Source of the DNA: Bacillota bacterium
Lineage (GTDB): Bacteria > Bacillota_A > Clostridia > Clostridiales > Clostridiaceae
Assembly (NCBI GenBank): GCA_021780795.1
Contig: JAJXYA010000401.1
Location: 1 to 7,357 of the forward strand
Direction: 5' to 3'
DNA: 7,357 nt
The first letter of the stretch is position 1; each line of letters begins with the position of its first letter. Under the pieces are notes generated by a model. That model was not told the DNA's origin. It searched no databases and worked only from the letters and a program-made list of their open reading frames with translations. Shown here piece after piece: positions 1 through 5,691 of this stretch. The position numbers and the translations under genes are program-made.

Positions 1-1267
1 TTACAAATACCCCTTCTAATTTATTACCTTCAAGTGGTAGTATAGTTCCTTTATGTGTACCTGTTGAAACTAAAACCGCATTAAATCCATTTTCAAGTAA
101 ATCTTTTGGCTTTTTAATAGGGGAATTTGTAATGATTTTTACGCCTTCTTCTACAATATCTTGAATTTCTCTATCCATAACCTCATCTGGTAATCTATAT
201 GCTGGTATTCCATAACGACATTGACCACCAGCTTTTTCATTTTGTTCATACACTGTTACTTCATGACCTTTTTTAGCTAAAAAATATGCTGCTGTTAGTC
301 CAGCTGGTCCAGCACCTATTACAGCCACCTTTTTATCCGTTGGGTTTGATCTTCTTGCATTCTTTTTCCATGAATCATCATGTTCAAAGGCAGCAGCTTT
401 TTTAAGTTTGCAAATTGAAATAGGATTTCCAAACTCATTCCTCTTACAATTATCTTCACAAACATGATTACAAATATTGCCTAGAGTTTCTGGGAAAGGC
501 ACCTTTTCTCTTATTACTGCTGTTGCTTTTGCAAAATTTCCTTCCTTAATATATCTAACATATCTTGGCACATCAGTATGTGCAGGACAAGCTGCTCTAC
601 AAGGTACGACAGAATCTTCGTAAGATACATCTTCTCTTATCTTACCAACTGTATCCATAATAGAGCCTGTAGGACATACTTCTATACACGCTCCGCAAAA
701 TTTGCAACCTGCTTCTTCTAAAGATACTCCATTATCTGTTCCTACTCTGATTCCATCCTTTGTTCTTTGAAAATCTAAAACCTTCACGCCTCTTAATTCC
801 CTACAAGCCCTAATGCACCTTCCACACCTGATACATCTAGTAAAAAGGTGATCTATTAATGGATTACTTGAATCATTTGGAACAGTTCTGGACTTTTTTC
901 TCCACTTTTCCGCGCTTACACCTAAATATTGATAAAGTGATTGCAATTCACACTTTCCATATTTAGGACATCCAGTACAATCAGCTGGATGTGTAGCTAA
1001 AATTAATTCCATAGCCATTTTTCTTGTTTTTTCTGTTTTTTCTGTTTTTATTTTTATCCTCATACCATCTTGAGCTTCTGTTTTACATGCTGGAACTACC
1101 TTATCATTTCCTTCTATTTCTACAGAGCATAATCTACAGCCACCAACCGCTTCAAGATCCGGATGTTTGCATAAATGTGGAATATATATCCCTGAATTTA
1201 GTGCTGCATCTAAAACAGAGGTTCCTTCTTTAACTTCGATTTCCTTTCCGTCTATTGTTATTTTCAC
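1..1267 (-). CDS. Fe-S flavoprotein oxidoreductase, NuoG-like N-terminus plus GltD-like FAD module (partial, 3' end outside window)
   Basis: Probable cytoplasmic electron-transfer oxidoreductase linking NAD(P)H to Fe-S clusters and a partner reductase. The 422 visible residues show, in order: a 2Fe-2S ferredoxin domain (C33, C44, C47, C61); a NuoG/hydrogenase-type His-Cys3 cluster site (H93, C97, C100, C106); two 4Fe-4S motifs (C145/148/151/155 and C188/191/194/198); a Fer4_20-like segment as in glutamate synthase small chain and dihydropyrimidine dehydrogenase (C223, C227, C266, C270, C274, C286); and an FAD Rossmann motif GAGPAG at 318-323 with E341 as likely ribose-binding acid. The NAD(P)H domain should lie beyond the left edge. 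The start is GTG at 1267: AGGGGG lies 7 bases upstream, the protein begins MKITIDGKEI as this family does, and the next in-frame Met is residue 69. It follows the FAD reductase on the same strand after a 464-base gap, suggesting but not proving a functional pair. The exact electron donor and acceptor are not known. Confidence 0.9.
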   Translation of the reverse strand, partial: MKITIDGKEIEVKEGTSVLDAALNSGIYIPHLCKHPDLEAVGGCRLCSVEIEGNDKVVPACKTEAQDGMRIKIKTEKTEKTRKMAMELILATHPADCTGCPKYGKCELQSLYQYLGVSAEKWRKKSRTVPNDSSNPLIDHLFTRCIRCGRCIRACRELRGVKVLDFQRTKDGIRVGTDNGVSLEEAGCKFCGACIEVCPTGSIMDTVGKIREDVSYEDSVVPCRAACPAHTDVPRYVRYIKEGNFAKATAVIREKVPFPETLGNICNHVCEDNCKRNEFGNPISICKLKKAAAFEHDDSWKKNARRSNPTDKKVAVIGAGPAGLTAAYFLAKKGHEVTVYEQNEKAGGQCRYGIPAYRLPDEVMDREIQDIVEEGVKIITNSPIKKPKDLLENGFNAVLVSTGTHKGTILPLEGNKLEGVFV

Positions 1268-1274
1268 TTTTAAT

Positions 1275-1280
1275 CCCCCT
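1275..1280 (-). promoter_or_regulatory. Ribosome binding site deciding the GTG start
   Basis: AGGGGG on the minus strand, 7 bases before the GTG at 1267. It settles the start of the Fe-S flavoprotein gene, which has no ATG near its N-terminus and meets an in-frame stop about 30 bases upstream. Confidence 0.75.
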
Positions 1281-1378
1281 AGTGTTTTTAATAGTTATTT
1301 TTTTCACAAAATGTGGTAAAAAAAATAAAGCTTATGATAAATTAAATAAAATTACGAACCAAGTTACTTCTAAAATTC

Positions 1379-1407
1379 ATTATAAAGTTAACCGCAGAAT
1401 ATTTTAA
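1379..1407 (-). promoter_or_regulatory. Possible promoter of the Fe-S flavoprotein gene
   Basis: On the minus strand a perfect TATAAT (1379-1384) lies 17 bases from TTAAAA (1402-1407), a weak -35. The -35 falls in the outer end of the terminal inverted repeat of the neighbouring MITE-like element, so the element may supply part of the promoter. It would leave a 5' leader of about 105 bases. The call rests on hexamer match and spacing only; AT-rich DNA gives such matches by chance. Confidence 0.35.
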
Positions 1408-1443
1408 TTGACAATGGACGATTGAGAATTGACAATGAAGGAT

Positions 1444-1470
1444 GTTTTTCTTCCTTTCAGTCAGAAAAAC
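1444..1470. repeat. Hairpin 1 inside the MITE-like element
   Basis: GTTTTTCT (1444-1451) pairs with AGAAAAAC (1463-1470), an 8-bp stem around an 11-base loop. Confidence 0.55.
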
Positions 1471-1488
1471 TGCAAATTATTATTTTTA

Positions 1489-1507
1489 GGTTTTGCATAG
1501 CAAAACC
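1489..1507. repeat. Hairpin 2 inside the MITE-like element
   Basis: GGTTTTGC (1489-1496) pairs perfectly with GCAAAACC (1500-1507) around a 3-base loop, ATA. Confidence 0.65.
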
Positions 1508-1517
1508 ATACGAAATT

Positions 1518-1535
1518 TATTGCCTTTAGGCAATA
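1518..1535. repeat. Hairpin 3 inside the MITE-like element
   Basis: TATTGCCT (1518-1525) pairs perfectly with AGGCAATA (1528-1535) around a 2-base TT gap; in RNA the innermost pair would open to give a 4-base loop. Confidence 0.6.
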
Positions 1536-1547
1536 TAATTATTTAAA

Positions 1548-1576
1548 GATTTTCCGTAGCTAAGCGTAGGAAAATC
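1548..1576. repeat. Hairpin 4 inside the MITE-like element
   Basis: GATTTTCC (1548-1555) pairs perfectly with GGAAAATC (1569-1576) around a 13-base loop. With the other three it fills most of the element's interior. Confidence 0.6.
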
Positions 1577-1667
1577 CACCATCATTGTTAATTGTCCATT
1601 GTCAAATGTCAATTAAAAAATAAATGCGTTTCACTTTAAATCATTTTATAGCTTGAGACCTCAAAAC

Positions 1668-1701
1668 GTTTGTAGGGGAATCCCATGGGCACGCCCAAAC
1701 C
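1668..1701. repeat. GC-rich short palindromic patch
   Basis: A G+C-rich island in very AT-rich intergenic DNA. Nested complementary segments are visible: GTTTG (1668-1672) with CAAAC (1696-1700), TGGGC (1686-1690) with GCCCA (1693-1697), and GGG (1676-1678) with CCC (1682-1684). These overlap, so not all can form at once. It lacks a T-run in either direction and is not a typical terminator, although it lies just past the stop of the FAD reductase gene. The composition and GTAGGGG opening resemble short dispersed palindromic repeats of Firmicutes. Confidence 0.4.
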
Positions 1702-1731
1702 CCAAAGGTGCGTAATTCTTTCTTTTACTCA

Positions 1732-3213
1732 TTAAAACTCATTTAATTTTTCAGCTGCATTTTCTCCAGCTATTCTTCCGCTGTTTAAACAAAAGCCCAT
1801 AGTGTTTCCCGATAATATGAATGGATAACTGTCTCCAAAAATATTACAAGCATCTGTACCTACAGCATATAAACCAGGAATAACTTTATAATCTTCTGTC
1901 ATAACTTCGGTCTTATGATTTATTAAAATTCCGCCTATAGAGCCATATGCTCCTACATTTTGACGGCAGCAATAAAAAGGCCCTTTTTCAATTGGCTGCA
2001 TATATTTTCTATCTTTTTCGAATATTTCATCAAAGCCTTCAGCACACATTTCGTTGTATTCTTCCACTTGATTAACTAAACCTTCAATATCAATTCCTGC
2101 ATTTTTTGCTAATTCCTCAATACTATCACCTTGTGCTATAGGTTCATAACCATTTTGAAGATCCCTTTCCCATTCTTCATCAAAATTATCAAATAAATCG
2201 TGTGGATGAACGTGAGAAACTATATCTGGACCTTTTTTCTTATATTTCTTTAACATCTTACTATCAAATATTGAATAAGCAACGCTGCCTGGTTGAGCAG
2301 TAATTGCATTACCTGTAAAAGTTGTATTTGCTATTTGATCTTCTGGCATAAATCTTTGACCAAGTTTATTCACCCATAAACATGGCTGACGAAATGCTCC
2401 ATCTAAAATGAAATGATTCATATTATCTGGTAATTGATACATTAGCTCCATATTGGCATTGGTATGTCCAGCACCAGCTTCCCAAGCCATTTTGATTCCT
2501 TCACCCTTCATTCCAGGTATAGCAAAATTAAAAATAGTTTTACCAAACTCATAGCCTGTCTCTTCTTTTATCATTTCTGGATTATCTCCAAAGCCTCCAG
2601 TCGCAAGTATTACTGCTTTTGCTCTTGCTTCTATTTCTTCTCCAGCTTTATTTTTAGCTATTACACCAACAGCTTCTCCGTTTTCAGTAATAATCTTACT
2701 TACTGGAGTTTCAAAAATTATTTCTACTCCTAGTTCTACAGCTCTTTCTGTCATTTTTTTAGTCATAGAAGTTGCTGCTCTTGGTCCTGGAATGCCGCCT
2801 CCTTCTGGTTTTACAACATGCCATGTGAATTCTCCATCAGAATAAGCTCTTGTGTTTTCAGGAGCACTAAAAGCTCTTTGAACACCAACAAATTCTACCC
2901 CCATATCCATAAGCCATTCAATTGTTTCTCCAGATTTAAAATAATAATCACGAACTAGTCTAGCATCAACTCTATAATGAGTAAAATACATATGCTTTCT
3001 AAAAGCTTCTCCTGGAGTTAGTGAAACCATCTGATTTTTTTGAATCGGAGAACCTACACCTAGTGGTCCCATACCCATATTTGCTGCTCCGCCAGTTGTA
3101 TTTGATTTTTCAAATACAGTTACTTTTGCTCCATTTTCAGCTGCAGAAATAGCAGCAGCAAGTCCTGAAAGTCCAGCTGCAACTACTATTACGTCTGTTT
3201 CTATTTTCTTCAT
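1732..3213 (-). CDS. FAD-dependent oxidoreductase, fumarate reductase/3-ketosteroid dehydrogenase-like superfamily
   Basis: Soluble flavoprotein of 493 residues, probably reducing a C=C bond in an unsaturated substrate, or the reverse. An FAD_binding_2 domain spans nearly the whole chain. N-terminal nucleotide motif: VVAAGLSG at 10-17, followed by acidic E35; the first glycine of the usual GxGxxG is alanine (A12, GCA). Further family landmarks are TTGGAANMG (39-47), ATGGFGDNPEM (204-214), VNKLGQRFM (281-289), GSIGGILIN (424-432), PGLYAVGTDA (446-455) and the C-terminal SGNTMGFCLNSGR (468-480). The fumarate-specific arginines (proton donor, and the one in NRxGGN near the C-terminus) appear absent. 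There is no signal peptide, haem motif or FMN-binding domain. The ATG at 3213 has GGAGG nine bases upstream. It is transcribed divergently from the PucR-type regulator and precedes the Fe-S flavoprotein, a plausible electron donor. Substrate unknown. Confidence 0.9.
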   Translation of the reverse strand: MKKIETDVIVVAAGLSGLAAAISAAENGAKVTVFEKSNTTGGAANMGMGPLGVGSPIQKNQMVSLTPGEAFRKHMYFTHYRVDARLVRDYYFKSGETIEWLMDMGVEFVGVQRAFSAPENTRAYSDGEFTWHVVKPEGGGIPGPRAATSMTKKMTERAVELGVEIIFETPVSKIITENGEAVGVIAKNKAGEEIEARAKAVILATGGFGDNPEMIKEETGYEFGKTIFNFAIPGMKGEGIKMAWEAGAGHTNANMELMYQLPDNMNHFILDGAFRQPCLWVNKLGQRFMPEDQIANTTFTGNAITAQPGSVAYSIFDSKMLKKYKKKGPDIVSHVHPHDLFDNFDEEWERDLQNGYEPIAQGDSIEELAKNAGIDIEGLVNQVEEYNEMCAEGFDEIFEKDRKYMQPIEKGPFYCCRQNVGAYGSIGGILINHKTEVMTEDYKVIPGLYAVGTDACNIFGDSYPFILSGNTMGFCLNSGRIAGENAAEKLNEF

Positions 3214-3273
3214 ATTCTTTAACCTCCATTAATTTTATTGCTCCATACAAACACAATATGTTATTATGACGTT

Positions 3274-3282
3274 AGTATATCA
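3274..3282 (-). promoter_or_regulatory. Possible extended -10 promoter of the FAD reductase gene
   Basis: TGATATACT on the minus strand matches an extended -10 (TG, one base, TATACT). No good -35 lies 17 bases upstream, as is usual for extended -10 promoters or for ones that need an activator. It would give a leader of about 54 bases. The large inverted repeat at 3311-3352 lies about 30 bases upstream, where an activator could bind. Confidence 0.4.
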
Positions 3283-3310
3283 TCACAATTATTATGTTTC
3301 TTCCGACAAA

Positions 3311-3352
3311 TGTTGAAAAAAACGTCTCATTTTGAAAACGTTTATTTCAACA
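3311..3352. promoter_or_regulatory. 42-bp inverted repeat in the divergent control region (candidate operator)
   Basis: TGTTGAAAAAAACGT (3311-3325) is matched on the other strand by 3338-3352 at 14 of 15 positions, with a 12-base spacer. A third copy of the core, TTGAAAACGT, begins at 3332 in direct orientation and overlaps the right arm. There is no T-run, so it is not a terminator. Its place between two divergent genes suggests a binding site for the adjacent regulator (inference). Confidence 0.5.
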
Positions 3353-3357
3353 AAATA

Positions 3358-3390
3358 TTGATGATAACTTATATACAAGTATATATACTT
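3358..3390 (+). promoter_or_regulatory. Possible promoter of the regulator gene with overlapping palindromes
   Basis: TTGATG (3358-3363) as -35 and TATATA (3382-3387) as -10, 18 bases apart. Two palindromes overlap it: ACTTATATACAAGT (3367-3380, 12 of 14 positions symmetric) and AAGTATATATACTT (3377-3390, perfect), and ACTTATAT recurs at 3367 and 3387, twenty bases apart. A protein bound here would cover the promoter, fitting autoregulation. Alternating AT steps make chance symmetry likely, so this is tentative. Confidence 0.4.
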
Positions 3391-3415
3391 ATATTAAAAT
3401 AGGGAGGTTATAAAT

Positions 3416-4666
3416 ATGAATACGACAAATGGAAACGAGGATTCAAATCTTTTAAAATATAAATTAGCACTATATGAATGCCTAAACCTTGGTAATGGAA
3501 TAAAAGATATTCTTTCCATAGCTGAGCAATATTATAAAAAGCCAATTTTTGTGTGTGATTCTACTTATAACATCACTGCCGCTTCTTCACTTAGTAAAAA
3601 TATGACCTATGGAATAAAATTTAGCAAAGATATGGTTTATTTAGATCCCTTAGAAATAGAAAGTATGAAAAAATATAAATTAATAGAAAATATATATAGC
3701 CATTCAACAGCATTTTATACTACTACCCCTGATCATCCAAATAATATATGGGTATTTTGTGCGATTAGAATTAAAAATATAGTTGTAGGACATATTGGTA
3801 TTTGTTATGATAATTGTAAACCTACAGAGGATGAACTAAAGCTAGCAACTGTAATTTCACAAGTTATATCCATCGAAATGCAAAAACACGATTACTTTGT
3901 AAATAAAACCGGACTTCAATATGAATATTTTCTAACTGATTTATTGGAAGGAAAATTTGAAACTTTAGAAACTTTATATTCAAAATTACATATTTTAGAA
4001 AAAAATATTTATAAATATATTTGCATCATAGCCATTTCATGCGATGATTCCACTGATAACGCTTTGTTTAATAGGAAGCAAATGGATCAGTTAAGGATAG
4101 TTTATCCAAATATGATGTCCTTAGTTTACAAAGAAAATATTGTACTTTTAATTTCTCAAGATATACCATTTAAGATTAAAGATAAAAAATACTTAGAATT
4201 AATCAATTTTTTATATAGAAATAACGTAAAGGCTTCCATTAGCCAAAACTTCACAAATCCTTTAGAAGCTGACATCTATTGTAAACAAGCTTTCAAAACA
4301 CTTGCCACTGGAAAACTTTACTTTCCTGACAAAACACTTTTTGAGACCTCAGATATGATGCTATATAATATACTGGATAATTGTACAATTAATGAGCTTC
4401 GATCTTATGTGCTTTACGAGGTTGCTCTTTTAAAACAATATGATAAGGATTATAATACTGAACTAGTTTTAACATTAAAGTCTTTTTTAAAAAATAATCG
4501 AAATGCCACAAAAACTTCTGAAATATTACATATTCATAGGAGCACCTTTTTTTATAGAATAAAAAAGATAGAAGATTTATTTAATCTATCTATAACTGAT
4601 AGCAAAGCTATGTTTTTACTGGAACTGTCTTTTGCAATTGATGAATATATAAAAAATGCACAATAA
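3416..4666 (+). CDS. PucR/CdaR-family transcriptional regulator
   Basis: Cytoplasmic DNA-binding regulator of 416 residues. The C-terminus (about 348-412) is a PucR-type helix-turn-helix: LKSFLKNNRNATKTSEIL, then HIHRSTFFYRIKKIE at 372-386, where HRSTFFYR matches the family's H-R-x-T-x-x-Y-R signature. The middle (about 198-325) resembles the degenerate GGDEF-like domain of CdaR proteins, with QAFKTLATGK at 291-300. The N-terminal 160 residues look like a GAF-type sensor with little specific identity and no transmembrane segment, so the signal is probably a small cytoplasmic molecule. Family members usually activate adjacent catabolic genes. The ATG at 3416 follows AGGGAGG by 8 bases. It is divergent from the FAD reductase across 202 bases and convergent with the sugar operon. 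The inducer cannot be told from sequence. Confidence 0.9.
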   Translation: MNTTNGNEDSNLLKYKLALYECLNLGNGIKDILSIAEQYYKKPIFVCDSTYNITAASSLSKNMTYGIKFSKDMVYLDPLEIESMKKYKLIENIYSHSTAFYTTTPDHPNNIWVFCAIRIKNIVVGHIGICYDNCKPTEDELKLATVISQVISIEMQKHDYFVNKTGLQYEYFLTDLLEGKFETLETLYSKLHILEKNIYKYICIIAISCDDSTDNALFNRKQMDQLRIVYPNMMSLVYKENIVLLISQDIPFKIKDKKYLELINFLYRNNVKASISQNFTNPLEADIYCKQAFKTLATGKLYFPDKTLFETSDMMLYNILDNCTINELRSYVLYEVALLKQYDKDYNTELVLTLKSFLKNNRNATKTSEILHIHRSTFFYRIKKIEDLFNLSITDSKAMFLLELSFAIDEYIKNAQ

Positions 4667-4694
4667 AAAAGGAACAAATCAATGTTCCTTTTTT
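4665..4694. terminator. Bidirectional intrinsic terminator
   Basis: AAAAAAGGAAC (4665-4675) pairs with GTTCCTTTTTT (4684-4694) around an 8-base loop (six if the closing A-T pair forms). The hairpin reads as a terminator with a six-base U-run on both strands. It begins inside the stop codon of the regulator gene and lies just past the stop of the flavodoxin-like gene, so it can end both convergent transcripts. Confidence 0.88.
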
Positions 4695-4703
4695 ACTTCT
4701 TAT

Positions 4704-5660
4704 CTACTCGCCATATCCAAGATATTTTTCAAGTAGTTCTTTTTTATTTGGGATTTGTCCGGGTCCTACTGCTTTTGTAGAAATTTCAACTTGATGTTCA
4801 AGCTTTCCAGCATAAAATAGTCTTGAACGATTCTTTTCTGCCTCACTAAAGTTAACTTTAATTTTACCATCTACTAATGCCAAATCACCGCTAATTCCGC
4901 AAACCGGACATTCAACTTTGTTTTCCTTATGCAATACTGTAAGCATATCACAATGACAAACTGGACAAATGCCTTCATCGTTACCTCTCCATTTTGTAAG
5001 TTCTGTATCGTCTTCACACTTTAAAGCTTCTGCAATATTTTGTCCCATTACTACCATACGATCCATTACTTCTTTATTTCCAACTACGTGTTCATGTGCC
5101 ATTGCACCAAAATATTCATATTTATCAACTACACTTGTTCCCATTGAAATTGTAAACTCATACATAGAAGGCATAGCAAATGACAACCAGTTTTGCGTCA
5201 TTGCTCCACCAACAGTTATAAGCGCACCAATTCTCTTTTTAAAGGATCTTTCATCTGGAAGCTGTTCTGGTTTTCCTCCTCTTTCTATTCCAGCTTTCTT
5301 AGCTTCTGTTCTAAAGGCTACATCATGAGATGGTCCCAATCTATCGCATACAGTTTTAAATCTTCCAGTAGGAGCTAAAACGTATGTTGGTGAACCAACT
5401 ATAACAGCATCACATTCCATCAAAGCTTCATCAATTATATGCATATCATCCTTTATAACGCATTTCCCACTGGCACCTTGAAGTAATCCTACAACACAAG
5501 CAATACATCCTGTACAATCTTGAATATTTAAATCATCTGCACGAATAAATTTGACCTCATTGCCAGCCTTCTCACATTCCATTAATGCAGTTTTTATCAT
5601 TACTTCAGTGTTGCTCATTTTTCTTCCAAACGATATTCCTAATACTTTCTTTTTAGACAT
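4704..5660 (-). CDS. Flavodoxin-fold NAD(P)H-dependent FMN reductase with C-terminal zinc-ribbon-like module
   Basis: Predicted cytoplasmic flavoprotein of 318 residues. The N-terminal domain (1 to about 215) is of the NADPH-dependent FMN reductase/iron-sulfur flavoprotein type: FMN phosphate loop SFGRKMSNTE (10-19), CTGCIAC (49-55) with C67 following, and the flavin-edge loop SPTYVLAPTG (90-99). The spaced cysteines recall iron-sulfur flavoproteins, but the usual compact cluster spacing is not clear, so cluster binding is uncertain. The C-terminus adds a CPVC-HC (232-237) and CPVCG (251-255) pair, a likely zinc ribbon or rubredoxin-like metal site, beyond the usual 180-210 residues of the family. 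The ATG at 5660 has AGGAAG seven bases upstream. It is the last gene of the operon, 31 bases after the Gfo/Idh/MocA gene. It may supply reduced flavin or reduce a substrate itself; which is unknown. Confidence 0.85.
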   Translation of the reverse strand: MSKKKVLGISFGRKMSNTEVMIKTALMECEKAGNEVKFIRADDLNIQDCTGCIACVVGLLQGASGKCVIKDDMHIIDEALMECDAVIVGSPTYVLAPTGRFKTVCDRLGPSHDVAFRTEAKKAGIERGGKPEQLPDERSFKKRIGALITVGGAMTQNWLSFAMPSMYEFTISMGTSVVDKYEYFGAMAHEHVVGNKEVMDRMVVMGQNIAEALKCEDDTELTKWRGNDEGICPVCHCDMLTVLHKENKVECPVCGISGDLALVDGKIKVNFSEAEKNRSRLFYAGKLEHQVEISTKAVGPGQIPNKKELLEKYLGYGE

Positions 5661-5691
5661 TATTATACTTCCTTTATGTTATTAAATTTTT

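Larger units (their letters stand above)
1402..1617. mobile_element. MITE-like non-coding element with about 40-bp terminal inverted repeats
   Basis: The two ends, 1402-1442 and about 1577-1617, are inverted copies: reading inward, 33 of the first 40 positions agree, including an identical first ten (TTTTAATTGA) and a near-identical ACAATGAAGG/ACAATGATGG at the inner edge. Both arms are built from repeats of a word like AATTGACAATGGAC. The roughly 135-base middle has no convincing ORF and holds four small hairpins. This is the plan of a miniature inverted-repeat element moved by a transposase elsewhere. No clear target-site duplication is seen, so the borders are approximate. It could instead be a large REP/BIME-type palindromic repeat. 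Confidence 0.7.

Noticed and set aside
1024..1233. Plus-strand open frame of 69 codons
   Set aside because: Lies opposite the Fe-S flavoprotein gene; low-complexity, Phe/Leu-rich translation from T-rich antisense DNA, with no homologous features.
1402..1617. CRISPR array
   Set aside because: The repeated words are unevenly spaced and arranged as inverted ends, without regular repeat-spacer units.
1668..1701. Terminator for the FAD reductase gene
   Set aside because: Complementary segments overlap and no T-run follows on the minus strand, so an intrinsic terminator is not supported.
1268..1731. Riboswitch or other structured leader before the Fe-S flavoprotein gene
   Set aside because: No known aptamer core was recognised; the structure present is explained by the inverted-repeat element and the GC-rich patch.
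2464..2733. Plus-strand open frame of 89 codons
   Set aside because: Antisense to the conserved core of the FAD reductase; Ser/Phe/Tyr-rich composition typical of a shadow frame.
4969..5378. Two overlapping plus-strand open frames inside the flavodoxin-like gene
   Set aside because: Antisense to a conserved protein, overlapping each other, with no recognisable domain.
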